Shown here: positions 29,049 through 37,315 of the stretch, in pieces
Numbering within the stretch: position 1 is the stretch's first letter
Layout of the letters: each line of letters begins with the position of its first letter
Source of the DNA: a virus
Virus record (IMG/VR): IMGVR_UViG_3300021475_000035
Location: 1-41,381 of that record
DNA: 41,381 nucleotides
Strand: one strand, 5' to 3'
The notes under the pieces: generated by a model
What the model saw: the letters and a program-made list of their open reading frames with translations, nothing else
Databases searched by the model: none
What the model was told of the DNA's origin: nothing
Program-made: the position numbers and the translations under genes

Positions 29049-29888
29049 TCACGCGCCCATTGCATCGACCTGCCGTCGAAAATCCGGGTCTGAATTCAGA
29101 CGTTGGGTGTATTCCGCCCTTGGCATCCTCTCGATGTCGGCGCGTGTGTACCGCGCTTTCTTTTGCGGGGTCGGCGGAAGCGCGGACGCATCTGCGTTGC
29201 GGATTCCCGTCGATATTGTCCGGGGTCTGGGAGAGGGAGGGTTAGGCTCCTGAGCGGCGGGTTGGGCTACTCGTGTCTGTCCGTTGGGGGGTGCTCCACC
29301 ATTGCTGCCGTTTGGAGGCTCCGGCTCACCATCCGGCCACGGAATCATCTCCTCGCGGTCGAGTAGTGTCTGGTAGGCAATGGCTAGGTTGTTCCGAGTT
29401 AAATCCCAGCCGTTCGCTTTCAACTCATCGAAGATCGCATTACGGTTTTGTTCAACGGGATAGTAGTCGGGAAATTCTTTGCGAAACGCTTCGGCCTCTG
29501 CTGCGTAGTATTCGTTGCTTTGTTTCCGGTCGTCCGTAGCGATTTTTTCACCGACAACTTTCGGCGGTGCGCCAGTCTGCGCGGTGACGATTTCCGTCAC
29601 AGCATCCACCACCTTGTTGGGGTCGGTAATCTCTGAGGCGAGTCGGAATTTATCGTTGGGGGTTAGCTCCCGTGGTTCAACCTTCAGGGGTGTTCGCCCT
29701 GCGTCGGGTTTTTTTAGGCGTCTCAGTTCTCGGTTAGCGTTCACTTGCGAGTCGAGTAGCTTGTCCGCAACCTCCTTGTACGTCTTCCCCTTGTAGGTTG
29801 AGACTCGATTACCCGCTGCGTTGCGTATCTCTGCAATGTAGTCGCCGTTGTCGTCCGGTTCTCCATCGTTCAGCCAGATGTATTCCAT
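29049..29888 (-). CDS. Scaffolding-like protein
   Basis: A 279-residue acidic/Pro-rich protein. The N-terminus reads MEYIWLNDGEPDDNGDYIAEIRN up to about residue 23, a helical core follows (about 45-170), then a Pro/Gly/Asn/Gln-rich linker (about 190-235) and a short C-terminal helical domain with ADIERMPRAEYTQRL. Lies immediately before the major capsid gene, the normal place for scaffolds. Such proteins guide procapsid assembly and then leave. The start at 29888 is preferred over an upstream GTG/ATG because GAGGAG lies 9 nt before it. Confidence 0.65.
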   Translation of the reverse strand: MEYIWLNDGEPDDNGDYIAEIRNAAGNRVSTYKGKTYKEVADKLLDSQVNANRELRRLKKPDAGRTPLKVEPRELTPNDKFRLASEITDPNKVVDAVTEIVTAQTGAPPKVVGEKIATDDRKQSNEYYAAEAEAFRKEFPDYYPVEQNRNAIFDELKANGWDLTRNNLAIAYQTLLDREEMIPWPDGEPEPPNGSNGGAPPNGQTRVAQPAAQEPNPPSPRPRTISTGIRNADASALPPTPQKKARYTRADIERMPRAEYTQRLNSDPDFRRQVDAMGA

Positions 29889-29901
29889 GTTGTTAAACTC
29901 C

Positions 29902-30297
29902 TCAGATGGCCCCATAGCTGTCGTCTATCGGTGCGGGTCTGGTCGGATCAAGGATGTTCTCAATCAGCATGTCCCTAGCCGATAGCTCTGGCACTGGGGG
30001 TTGTTTGGCAACACTCGCCGTATAGAGGGAGATTTCAGCGTCAACCTTGAGCTGCATGTGGGTGAAGATGAGCCATGCGGCCTTGGCCATTTTGTGGTTC
30101 TCCAGTACCCGCTCTTTGTCGGCGGGGTCTGTGTTGATAAGATCGGTTTCCCGTTCGATACACACCATCTCCATCACGTCCAGAAGATCGGGCCAAGCAT
30201 CGCTCTCGCGCATGGCCAGCAAATGCATCCGCTGGTGCGGCTGGAGCTGGCTGGTGACGCCGAACCTTCTCTCTTCGCGGATGGGATTGTCTCTCAC
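29902..30297 (-). CDS. Hypothetical protein of the head module
   Basis: A 131-residue, mainly helical protein, unrecognised. It contains HQRMHLLAMRESDAWPDLLDVME and a Trp-containing helix (KMAKAAWLIFTHMQLKVDAE). It starts with GTG, overlapping the previous stop (GTGA), and GGAGG stands 6 nt upstream. Between portal and scaffold genes, so an assembly factor or minor head protein is likely. Confidence 0.6.
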   Translation of the reverse strand: MRDNPIREERRFGVTSQLQPHQRMHLLAMRESDAWPDLLDVMEMVCIERETDLINTDPADKERVLENHKMAKAAWLIFTHMQLKVDAEISLYTASVAKQPPVPELSARDMLIENILDPTRPAPIDDSYGAI

Positions 30298-30701
30298 GCT
30301 GTACCTCCGCTGATTCGTTCGGCCTCATCGGCGGCTTTTTTGATTACATCGAACGCTTCCTGTGGAACCTTCGGCATGGGTGCCACATCTGAGATGTATT
30401 TCTTTATCTCCAGCTCGGACGCAACGCGCGGCTCCTTGAGCATGTAACCGATACAGTAACAAAATTGTCCTAGTGGAGTAATGCGAACGAAGTAGCTCCC
30501 CGCGTTTCCCATCTCCGTACTGCTCATGTCTTCGATGAGGCCGCGTTCGACTAATGGCCGGAAAATCTGGTCCATCGTAAAGCTCTCCGGGTCGTCCAGT
30601 AGTCCCTTCCAGCCGATGCAGCCGAACATATCCACCTTGCGCCGTTCGATGAGTGCGCCAAGGATGCGAAGATGCCGGGGAATGATTGCGACGAGTGCCA
30701 T
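30294..30701 (-). CDS. Hypothetical protein, winged-helix-like
   Basis: A 135-residue protein. The central part (MDQIFRPLVERGLIEDMSST...GSYFVRITPLGQFC) reads like a helix-turn-helix with a wing, i.e. a winged-helix fold; the C-terminal part is helical (EAFDVIKKAADEAERI). It may bind DNA or serve as an assembly partner of the portal, which it follows by 3 bp. GGGAGG before the ATG. Family not recognised. Confidence 0.55.
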   Translation of the reverse strand: MALVAIIPRHLRILGALIERRKVDMFGCIGWKGLLDDPESFTMDQIFRPLVERGLIEDMSSTEMGNAGSYFVRITPLGQFCYCIGYMLKEPRVASELEIKKYISDVAPMPKVPQEAFDVIKKAADEAERISGGTA

Positions 30702-30704
30702 ACG

Positions 30705-32822
30705 TTAACCTCCCACCGGGGCAAAGAATTGGCTGCTCTGCATCTGGCGTTCGTCTGCTGTGCGCTGTGCGAAGGCAGCGGCCCGGTTGAGTGGCGATTC
30801 TACTGCGGTCTGGTGAACGGTGTTGATACTCTTCGCGGCGATTCTCCCGGCAATTTTCTTGTCCTCCAGTGCCATCTGGAATTGCTGATCCTGCTGCGTG
30901 GCGGCGGCTTGCGCCTGTGCCTTGATGACTTCGGGGTTCGATTGCGCCATCATCTGTTGCTCCTGCGGAGTGAGCTGCACAATGAGGTCGTTTTGATTCT
31001 TCCATCCGCTCATGTCGAGCACCATCTTGGTCAGCTCCAGCGCGTTCACCTTCCATCCGATTTGCGCGAGTTGCTGCACGAGTGCCTGATTGCCAAGCAC
31101 CTCCAGCAAGAAGGGAAGGGCTTGTGCCATGCGGTTCCGCGCGGCCAGTCTGGTCCCGGCCAGCGTGTCAAACTTAACGTTGGCTTCCATGAAGTCCGCG
31201 AAGTCAACGGATAGATCGCTGGCGCGTTCGCCAAGGATCGCGCGAATTTCGGATATCGGCATCCGCTCCCGGACCATGTTCCAGAGGTAGCGAAGGAAGG
31301 GGAGAAACACGCCGTCGATGAATCGCTCCACCGGAGATTGCAGACGACCGGAGGACGCAGCACTAATCATTCCGGCCCCTGTACCGGATCGTCCTATGCT
31401 GCTCCCCCGGTCTGGGAGAGTCCCTTGTACGCTGGCTTGGTCAGCTCCGGTCGCACCCTCGCTGGTGCTGACTACGGCCATGATCGCTCTCCATGCATCA
31501 GGCGGGACCTGTGGCGATGGCACGAGGGCAACTGCTCGTGTGGCGTCGTCGCCGTCAACCAGCCTGATTCCTCCCAGCCTTCGCCTCTGGTCCTGTGTCG
31601 GCACGTTCGCGCCTCGCGCGATGGCATACTCCGGCTGGCACGCGAACGCCAAAATGTCCAGAATTGCATTTAAACAGCCCTGTTCGACCCGTTGGTCCGC
31701 TCCTGCTATACGGCCAACCCCCATCCCTAGCCCTGCGTTTTCGATATCCCAGTAGTTCGCACTGAGAAACGGTTTGTCCGGGAGACGGTGTGGAGCATTG
31801 CGGATTACCACCTTCTTTTGCAGGACGGTTCGGACCTGTGTTTTGTTCCACCACTCCAAACATTCCATTGGTTTCATCAGCGGGTCTTCGGATATCTCGG
31901 TGTCCTGCCGCTCGGCATGGAAGACGCTGGTGTTCGCCGTCAACGCGTCTTCCACTCCGCTTATGCTCTGCACGTTCTCTGTGCCTTCCAAGAACATCGA
32001 CCGCAACACTTCATCGCTGGGAATGTCATAGTCCGGGTTGTCGCGCAGCTTGGTCAGGTCGTCATAGTTGAGATAGCGGCGGTTGACGATCCATTTCGCC
32101 TTCCAAAGCTGGTTGGGGCTGTTCCATGTCGGATCGGGGAAGACGGTTCCGAGTTCGCACTTTTCGAAGGTCGGACGGTTGTGGGTAACTTCTATGTCCA
32201 CCACTTCAAACTCATCCGATGCCTTGGTGACGACCGTCATCGCGTTGCCTATCGGCATGGCAACCTGTTGGGGAGCTTTCTTGCGGCGGTAGTGGCTCTC
32301 GATGCGGGTCTCGGTCTCCCATCCTAGTTTGAAGATCACCGTACCCTGATTGACCATCCCCTGAATTCCGTAACTGGCCTCCTGCTTGAAGTCGATATCT
32401 TCAAGCAACTGTGCAACGAGTTCCTTCCATGCCCTAGCCGTGTCCTGCGACACGCTGGGGCGGGGAACGATTTCGAACGGTGTCGGGTCCGAAAAAATCG
32501 CCCCTGAGATTGCCGGGGCGAGTGAGTTAACCTGCTTTGCTACGGAGAACCTTGAGACGTTGGCTCGTGTGACGCTGGTCCCTTCAAAGACCGTTGTCGT
32601 TCGTGGCGATTGGTATAAAACATCGCTCTCCGTCCACATCAGCGGCCAGCGTCGATCATTCATCCACGCTTCGGAACGCTCATAGTCCTGCACCACGATG
32701 GAGAGTACGGCGGCATCGGTATATTTTGGGTCTATCGCTGGATCGGGAGACGTTTTAACGTCTTTCGGTAGGACGGCTTGACTCCAATTGCTCTCCGCTA
32801 CGAGGGTCGCCGCAGCCGCCAT
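30705..32822 (-). CDS. Portal protein
   Basis: A 705-residue podovirus-type portal forming the dodecameric DNA channel at one capsid vertex. Visible features: N-terminal region with SIVVQDYERSEAWMNDRRWPL, the clip/stem region near DFKQEASYGIQGMVNQGTVIFKLGW (split) with the metal-free beta strands, and NAGLGMGVGRIAGADQRVEQG (about 385-405). A long C-terminal helical barrel rich in Gln/Ala (about 625-690) completes it. The start at 32822 is chosen because GTGAGG precedes it; the upstream GTG is part of that site. It lies between terminase and scaffold, as usual. No frameshift seen. Confidence 0.85.
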   Translation of the reverse strand: MAAAATLVAESNWSQAVLPKDVKTSPDPAIDPKYTDAAVLSIVVQDYERSEAWMNDRRWPLMWTESDVLYQSPRTTTVFEGTSVTRANVSRFSVAKQVNSLAPAISGAIFSDPTPFEIVPRPSVSQDTARAWKELVAQLLEDIDFKQEASYGIQGMVNQGTVIFKLGWETETRIESHYRRKKAPQQVAMPIGNAMTVVTKASDEFEVVDIEVTHNRPTFEKCELGTVFPDPTWNSPNQLWKAKWIVNRRYLNYDDLTKLRDNPDYDIPSDEVLRSMFLEGTENVQSISGVEDALTANTSVFHAERQDTEISEDPLMKPMECLEWWNKTQVRTVLQKKVVIRNAPHRLPDKPFLSANYWDIENAGLGMGVGRIAGADQRVEQGCLNAILDILAFACQPEYAIARGANVPTQDQRRRLGGIRLVDGDDATRAVALVPSPQVPPDAWRAIMAVVSTSEGATGADQASVQGTLPDRGSSIGRSGTGAGMISAASSGRLQSPVERFIDGVFLPFLRYLWNMVRERMPISEIRAILGERASDLSVDFADFMEANVKFDTLAGTRLAARNRMAQALPFLLEVLGNQALVQQLAQIGWKVNALELTKMVLDMSGWKNQNDLIVQLTPQEQQMMAQSNPEVIKAQAQAAATQQDQQFQMALEDKKIAGRIAAKSINTVHQTAVESPLNRAAAFAQRTADERQMQSSQFFAPVGG

Positions 32823-32881
32823 AAGACGCCTCACACCGATGGTTCATGTCGGGTTCGGGTCGGAGGTTCCGGCCACTGCCG

Positions 32882-33010
32882 CTACTTCATGGCATCAAAC
32901 GTTCGATGCGTTCCGTTGCAATGCGGTGAATAGTAACCCATGTTGGTAACTTTTTGCACACTTTCGCATACTTTTCGCCCACGCGACAACGGTGGTTGAA
33001 ATTTAACCAT
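32882..33010 (-). CDS. Possible small Cys/His-containing protein
   Basis: A 42-residue frame in the gap between the terminase-side small gene and the portal. It contains Cys15, and a SPHCNGTHRTFDAMK C-terminus with His/Cys/His that could form part of a metal site. The ATG overlaps the stop of the 33003-33212 gene, with GGAGG touching the start codon, so initiation would need coupling. Low confidence; the rest of the gap (32823-32881) shows nothing. Confidence 0.4.
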   Translation of the reverse strand: MVKFQPPLSRGRKVCESVQKVTNMGYYSPHCNGTHRTFDAMK

Positions 33011-33212
33011 CCTCCAGCGTTTCAACAAGGAAGCTGGACCCTAGACTTTCGACGTGATGGCCCTTAAGTCCTAAACCTGTTTCCAGTTCGTAGAGTGTTT
33101 TGAGGGCGTCGGTTTCGTGCTGGAAACAGGCCATCACCGTAACCTTATTCCCGAATAGGGGAACGTTGGTGATGTTCACGATTGCGCCGTTTGCGTCAGC
33201 AATGACATACAT
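33003..33212 (-). CDS. Small hypothetical protein between terminase and portal
   Basis: A 69-residue soluble protein with strand-helix-strand character (MYVIADANGAIVNITNVP, then HETDALKTLYELETGLGL, then SLGSSFLVETLED). It directly follows the terminase stop codon. It is too small and in the wrong place to be called the small terminase with any confidence. Unrecognised. Confidence 0.6.
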   Translation of the reverse strand: MYVIADANGAIVNITNVPLFGNKVTVMACFQHETDALKTLYELETGLGLKGHHVESLGSSFLVETLEDG

Positions 33213-34949
33213 TTAGCCGTTCAAACCTCCAAGGATGTTCTCCAGCCCCAGCTCATTGTATGGTGCATCGTTCGGGTCCGGCTCCTCAAAGGCTATCTCC
33301 TCCGGCTCCGGCTCCGGTGGTGCATAGCGGCCCCGGTTGTAGATCATGTTGTACTTGTCGCGCTCTTTCATCATCTCCCACGCTATATCCTCGTCGTCGC
33401 GCCCCTCGGCGGCGATGGATTGCGGAAGGTTGTCGGCCACGCGCGAGACCACATCCGGCAATCCGTTCTCGTCCATCATGCCGTAACGGGTGAAGCCTTC
33501 GATGAGGAGTTTCAGTTTGGTGATGCCGTCAGAGAACAGGACCCGCGACATGGACATGTCGGCTTCAAGGTTGCGGATGCGGGTATCGCGTTCGCCGCTG
33601 TCGTCCTGAAACTCGGTCCATGTGATGTTGATTTCCCATCCTGTCGTCAGCGCGTAATTCTGGATGGTCGATTGCATCAGACGCGCCCCCGGCGAGTCTT
33701 CGATGGAGATGGTGTGGACGCCGAACTTTCGCGCGGTGTCGTGAATCAGCTTGGCCAGCACGCTCGGCTTGTAATGGCCTTGCAAAGCCTCCGCAATCGT
33801 CATGCGGTTGAGGTATCTGATCCCGATGGCCGCGTTCGCCGTGGCCCATCCCATCTTCCTGCATGGGAGTCTCCAGTGGATGAAGGTATCGCCCTCCATC
33901 GGTACGGTGTCCTCCGGCACGATGGTATCCAGCAATTGACCTTCGGGAAAAACAATCTCTGCGGCTCCGTAGCTGTCCAGCATGTACTGGCTCATAAAAC
34001 TTGAGTAGTCGCCCTCGTACTCCTCGCGCAGAAAATCGTAATTCAGAATCGACGGGAATAGCAGAATTACATCGTCTTCAGCGGGGAAGCCGTTGGGGTC
34101 CAGACGTTCGCCGCTCTTGAGCTTCATGGCTGGCTTGTAGATGCGGCGGTAGCTCCCCGGCTTCGCCGTCAACACCTGATCGCTGAAAACATCTCCGGCT
34201 CCGTATGGCGTTCCGATCATCAGTTCGAATCCGGTCGGCTTCAGGATTTTGCGCGTGAGCTTGTAGTCCTTGGTGATGTTCACTCGCGCTTCGAAGGTCT
34301 TGGAGTTGCGGTTGTTGTGAATGTCGTCGTAGATCGCTACATCCGGGTGCCAGCCTGTCGTGCTCGATGCCAGCGAGTTGCCCCAGATAAGCGGCTCCAG
34401 AATCTTCGGCTCGTGCTGGCGCAATGCAGCGGTGAAGACGCCACGTTGCGGCTCCTTGTCAACGCACAGCTCCGGGAAGAGAGTTTGAAACAGCGTCGGC
34501 GGTCGGCGGGGATGGCGATAAAAGAAGCTCGATACTTGGTCCACGAAGTCAAAGGACAACTCCTTGGCTCCGCTGATAATCAGGATGGCGATGGTCATGT
34601 AGTAATGCAGAATAAGCCGGATGCAGTTGGCTAGGTCCAGCGTTGACTTATAGGTATTGCGGGGATATATCAGCGTCCCGCGCCGTTTGATCCCCACGGC
34701 CAGCTCTTCCACGGTTTTGTTGTCGTCTATCTCCGGGAAAAACTCGATGGCTTCTTTGTGAACCTCTTCGGTGATGAGGCAATAGCCAAGCACGTAGCAG
34801 AGTGCGAGAAGGTTGTTCTCGCACAGGCGTCTGCCGTCTTCGCGTATCTGCTCGTCGGCTTGCGCCAAGACGGTAAGCTCGGCTCTCCACGCGCGATTGT
34901 CAGCCTTCTCCTGTGTCGGATCGCGCAGCCTTCGCCAGTTGAAATGCAT
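33213..34949 (-). CDS. Terminase large subunit
   Basis: A 578-residue packaging motor. The ATPase domain has a variant Walker A, PRNTYKST (96-103), that replaces the usual GxxxxGKS/T with a Pro-Arg type loop as in several phage terminases. Walker B is DVAIYDDI (203-210). The sensor/coupling region includes LMIGTPYGAGD. The C-terminal nuclease half contains ISIEDSPGARLMQ and WTEFQDDSGERDTRI, with Asp residues suited to metal binding (ISIED; FSDG). The acidic tail EPEPEEIAFEEPDPND is notable. Stop and start are adjacent to neighbours. No convincing small subunit lies nearby. Confidence 0.85.
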   Translation of the reverse strand: MHFNWRRLRDPTQEKADNRAWRAELTVLAQADEQIREDGRRLCENNLLALCYVLGYCLITEEVHKEAIEFFPEIDDNKTVEELAVGIKRRGTLIYPRNTYKSTLDLANCIRLILHYYMTIAILIISGAKELSFDFVDQVSSFFYRHPRRPPTLFQTLFPELCVDKEPQRGVFTAALRQHEPKILEPLIWGNSLASSTTGWHPDVAIYDDIHNNRNSKTFEARVNITKDYKLTRKILKPTGFELMIGTPYGAGDVFSDQVLTAKPGSYRRIYKPAMKLKSGERLDPNGFPAEDDVILLFPSILNYDFLREEYEGDYSSFMSQYMLDSYGAAEIVFPEGQLLDTIVPEDTVPMEGDTFIHWRLPCRKMGWATANAAIGIRYLNRMTIAEALQGHYKPSVLAKLIHDTARKFGVHTISIEDSPGARLMQSTIQNYALTTGWEINITWTEFQDDSGERDTRIRNLEADMSMSRVLFSDGITKLKLLIEGFTRYGMMDENGLPDVVSRVADNLPQSIAAEGRDDEDIAWEMMKERDKYNMIYNRGRYAPPEPEPEEIAFEEPDPNDAPYNELGLENILGGLNG

Positions 34950-34950
34950 A

Positions 34951-35112
34951 TCAGGTTTCCCATGCCTTCGCAGCTAAGGCCCTTGTCTGCGCGTCTGTGA
35001 TGGTTTGGCGGTCGATAGCCTCTTTCAGTTGGTCCGCTTCTTCCTTGGAGAAGAATCGCCCCTCGATTTCGGCTTGTACTGTTTTGAAATGCACTCTGCT
35101 AAAACCATCCAT
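34951..35112 (-). CDS. Small helical protein before terminase
   Basis: A 53-residue protein (MDGFSRVHFKTVQAEIEG at the N-terminus, then two charged helices with KEEADQLKEAIDRQTITDAQTRAL). Its ATG overlaps the upstream stop (TAATG), and it ends 2 bp before the terminase ATG. Being directly upstream of TerL it is a place where a small terminase could be, but it is much shorter than known ones. Function unknown. Confidence 0.6.
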   Translation of the reverse strand: MDGFSRVHFKTVQAEIEGRFFSKEEADQLKEAIDRQTITDAQTRALAAKAWET

Positions 35113-35294
35113 TAGGTATTCCCCATTCCCAAAACGTGTCGCGCGAAACCGCGCTTCGCTGCCTCTGGGTCTTTCATCGCGCAATCGAAACAGACCTGTT
35201 CGCCTTTGGGTCCGTACGGTCGGCACTCTTCCGTCTTCCCGCAGAGTTCGCATGGCCTGTCCGGTTCTTCTTGGATAAATCCGCGTCCGCTCAC
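35112..35294 (-). CDS. Small zinc-ribbon protein
   Basis: A 60-residue protein with two CxxC pairs: CELCGK (about 15-20) and CFDCAM (about 35-40). They are separated by a short loop containing RPYGPKGEQV, a classical small zinc ribbon. GTG start overlapping the previous stop (GTGA), with AGGGG upstream. It belongs to a group of zinc-binding mini-proteins at the head of the late operon. Target unknown. Confidence 0.7.
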   Translation of the reverse strand: MSGRGFIQEEPDRPCELCGKTEECRPYGPKGEQVCFDCAMKDPEAAKRGFARHVLGMGNT

Positions 35295-35524
35295 GATTCG
35301 CCCCTAATGCTCTCTTCCACTTCATCGAGCATGTTGTCCACCATCATGTCGTAGTAGGTGTTGGGACTCATCCACATAGAAAGGTTGCAGCGGTCGCAAT
35401 GGATGTGGACGACACAGCCTCCTTGCTCCCGTTGTAGCGATACTTTCGGCTCGTGGTTAGAGCACAGCGGCTTTATGCTGTCTCCCATCAGCGTACTGGC
35501 TGCATATTTCAATAGGTCTATCAT
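35291..35524 (-). CDS. Small putative zinc-binding protein
   Basis: A 77-residue protein with Cys21-x2-His24 and later a CVVHIHCDRC cluster (about 37-46), able to make a Cys/His zinc site, followed by an acidic helical tail (YYDMMVDNMLDEVEESI). ATGA overlap with the upstream gene. Not recognised by family. Confidence 0.65.
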   Translation of the reverse strand: MIDLLKYAASTLMGDSIKPLCSNHEPKVSLQREQGGCVVHIHCDRCNLSMWMSPNTYYDMMVDNMLDEVEESIRGES

Positions 35525-35772
35525 TCGGCCTCTTCAGGCTCCGGTGGACCCATGTGTTTGTGGACATGATCGCGCAGCTCCTCCGCGTTATTCATGTGGT
35601 AGAGCTTGGAGCTGCGCTGGCCATCGGTGGGCGGGTTGCCGTTCTCGTCGCGCAGCTCGTGATGCGCGATGTAGCCGTTATTGTCCGTTCGGTCGATGCT
35701 CATGGAGTGGGTTCGCAGCTTCGCTCCCTTCTCCGCTAGGACTTGGGCTGCGTTCGGTGACGTAGTTGCCAT
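35521..35772 (-). CDS. Small hydrophilic protein
   Basis: An 83-residue polar protein; the central section (GYIAHHELRDENGNPPTDGQRSSKLYHMNNAEELRDHVHKHM, spread over residues 33-75) is His- and Asn-rich. GGAGG precedes the ATG by 6 nt. Its start lies within the 3' end of the upstream gene (95-bp overlap), which is unusual in this genome. Unrecognised. Confidence 0.6.
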   Translation of the reverse strand: MATTSPNAAQVLAEKGAKLRTHSMSIDRTDNNGYIAHHELRDENGNPPTDGQRSSKLYHMNNAEELRDHVHKHMGPPEPEEAE

Positions 35773-35992
35773 TTTTTACCTCCGGGGGGATGGGATAGTC
35801 GGCGGTGGGTCGCTCCGGCTCCCTGATTTCGACATGGATTAGAAGTGTGTTCCCGGTGCGTTCGAAGTTGTACCACTTGCGCGGATCGGGGTGCGCCAGT
35901 TCGTACAGTGCTTGCGGGATGGCGGATGCCGTGACTCTCATGCCGTCGATAATCAGCTCATCGCCTTCAAGTTCGATGGTGGCTTTTCTCAT
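35678..35992 (-). CDS. Hypothetical protein
   Basis: A 104-residue protein starting MRKATIELEGDELIIDGMR, a small beta-type domain followed by a WYNFERTGNTLLIHVEI segment. The last 30 residues overlap the next gene in another frame and look less constrained (Ser/Pro/Glu-rich); an A6 run lies at the start of the overlap, so a frameshift or sequencing error could exist there. The start at 35992 overlaps the upstream stop (ATGA). Confidence 0.6.
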   Translation of the reverse strand: MRKATIELEGDELIIDGMRVTASAIPQALYELAHPDPRKWYNFERTGNTLLIHVEIREPERPTADYPIPPEVKNGNYVTERSPSPSGEGSEAANPLHEHRPNGQ

Positions 35993-36150
35993 GGATGCAC
36001 TCTCACAAACCAGAGCGTGTAGACGATCCATAGCAGGGCGATGAGGTAGATGAGGAGTTTGGCGAAGTAGCGAACGCGCTCCGTCAGCGTGAGGTCGAAC
36101 AGCGGAACGAGTATGTAGGCCACAAGCAGAATCACGACAATCTGAATCAT
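35989..36150 (-). CDS. Two-helix membrane protein (holin/antiholin candidate)
   Basis: A 53-residue protein with two hydrophobic helices (IQIVVILLVAYILVPLF and LLIYLIALLWIVYTLWFV) joined by a charged turn (DLTLTERVRYFAK). Size and hairpin topology fit a class II-type holin or antiholin. It follows another two-helix protein with a 4-bp overlap, a pairing often seen for holin/antiholin genes, though it is far from the endolysin at 14.5 kb. Starts at an ATG at 36150. Confidence 0.65.
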   Translation of the reverse strand: MIQIVVILLVAYILVPLFDLTLTERVRYFAKLLIYLIALLWIVYTLWFVRVHP

Positions 36151-36377
36151 GGTTTGCGCTCCTTTCGCGCGTGGCCGATGGCTACGGTCGTAACTGGCAC
36201 GACAAAGCCCACCACAAACTCCTGTAGGAAGTGAGGGAAGCGGGAGAACAGGGCGAAGACGTAATTGTGAAAGGCGGGATTTTCGACGTAGAGGACGGCC
36301 AGTGCCAGCCACGCGCACACCAGCGACTTTGCGGTGATGGAGTAGGACCCCAGCCATTCGCGGAAGCGTTGGAGCAT
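36147..36377 (-). CDS. Holin-like membrane protein
   Basis: A 76-residue protein: basic N-terminus (MLQRFREWLG), a first hydrophobic segment (AKSLVCAWLALAVLYV), a loop with aromatic residues, a second segment (FVVGFVVPVTTVAIG) and a basic tail (HARKERKP). This is the usual make-up of small phage holins. GGAGG lies 6 nt before the ATG. The pair with the next gene suggests holin plus regulator. Function inferred from topology. Confidence 0.65.
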   Translation of the reverse strand: MLQRFREWLGSYSITAKSLVCAWLALAVLYVENPAFHNYVFALFSRFPHFLQEFVVGFVVPVTTVAIGHARKERKP

Positions 36378-36388
36378 ATCGAACCTCC

Positions 36389-36691
36389 CTAGTCGGAGCG
36401 GCGGAGAGCCTGACGGTTGATTGCGGCCACAAAACCGTCTTCGAATTGCACTTGCACTTTAGCTGCCTTGATTGTGGGGTTGATAACCCTAACGCGCTGC
36501 CCTTTGCGCCCCCAGCGGTCCCAGACTAGGACGTGAGGGAAGGGGTTGGATGGCCTGAGCGATTCGGTTACTTCAGAGCTTTGCCCCGCAGAAGGACAGT
36601 TGCTAGGATGTTCGCCTAGTCGCATCAGGCCGGATTTCACCATACCATCGAATCGCTTCTCTTCGGAAGTCCGGTCCCGCTTCAGCATGTC
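36389..36691 (-). CDS. Hypothetical protein
   Basis: A 100-residue basic protein; the C-terminal half (VLVWDRWGRKGQRVRVINPTIKAAKVQVQFEDG, spread over 57-90) looks like a small SH3- or KOW-like beta barrel of the kind that binds nucleic acid. The start at 36691 overlaps the end of the zinc-ribbon gene by 10 bp; the ribosome-binding site is weak. Not recognised. Confidence 0.55.
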   Translation of the reverse strand, partial: DMLKRDRTSEEKRFDGMVKSGLMRLGEHPSNCPSAGQSSEVTESLRPSNPFPHVLVWDRWGRKGQRVRVINPTIKAAKVQVQFEDGFVAAINRQALRRSD

Positions 36692-36990
36692 GGAAAAAGC
36701 TCGGATAGGACGCACAGCATGAAACAGGTGGGGCATAATACATTCGTTGGGTACGCTCCCCTTTTGGTCATCATCTCTTGGGTGGATGGAGATATCCAAA
36801 CTCGCGTTCCGCACGCGCATTGGACCTGTTTGGAGCCTTCGATATTGCCGTGATCCTCGCTGGCGGCGACAAACATAGGCTCCGGGTCCGTCGCGGCGTT
36901 TTCCATGACCTTCTGGCGGTGCCGGAGCATCGCGGCCAGCTCCGGCCTCACCTGAATCATCTTCTCCCACTCCTCGCGCTCACTGCCCAT
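36682..36990 (-). CDS. Small zinc-ribbon protein
   Basis: A 102-residue protein. After an N-terminal helical region (EREEWEKMIQVRPELAAMLRHRQKVM) it has CACGTRVWIS (about 58-67) and CPTCFMLC (about 85-92), two Cys pairs about 27 apart, as in a zinc ribbon. GAGG lies 6 nt upstream of the chosen ATG at 36990. Overlaps both neighbours by about 10 bp. One of several zinc proteins in this block. Confidence 0.65.
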   Translation of the reverse strand: MGSEREEWEKMIQVRPELAAMLRHRQKVMENAATDPEPMFVAASEDHGNIEGSKQVQCACGTRVWISPSTQEMMTKRGAYPTNVLCPTCFMLCVLSELFPTC

Positions 36991-37315
36991 GTTCGTCCTC
37001 ACTCTCCCGGTGAATAGTGGCGATGTTTTCGGTTCCGTCGATGCCGGGGTAGAACTTTCGTCCTCGCTCTAGGTACTGGAGGAATTCCACCACGTTGCCC
37101 TTGGCCATCTCATGCAGCTTTTTTTCGTCGGTGTCATAGGCAATCAACACACTGAAGTTTTGCGGGTAGAGCGGCGGGGTGAGCACGCCTCCGCTGTTGG
37201 TCGATTCCAGCGTGGCCGGATCACCCAACTCCATGCGGCGAAGGTTGCCGCTCTCGATGACTACCACCAAAATGCTCTGCTTCATGTTGTGAATGTTCAT
37301 CATCGCTGCAATCAT
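36980..37315 (-). CDS. Hypothetical protein
   Basis: A 111-residue alpha/beta protein. MKQSILVVVIESGNLRRMEL near the start forms a strand-turn-strand; a PPLYPQNFSVLIAYDTDEKKL segment follows, then a helix (VVEFLQYLERGRKF). The ATG at 37315 overlaps the upstream stop (ATGA). Acidic C-terminus. No recognised domain. Confidence 0.6.
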   Translation of the reverse strand: MIAAMMNIHNMKQSILVVVIESGNLRRMELGDPATLESTNSGGVLTPPLYPQNFSVLIAYDTDEKKLHEMAKGNVVEFLQYLERGRKFYPGIDGTENIATIHRESEDEHGQ

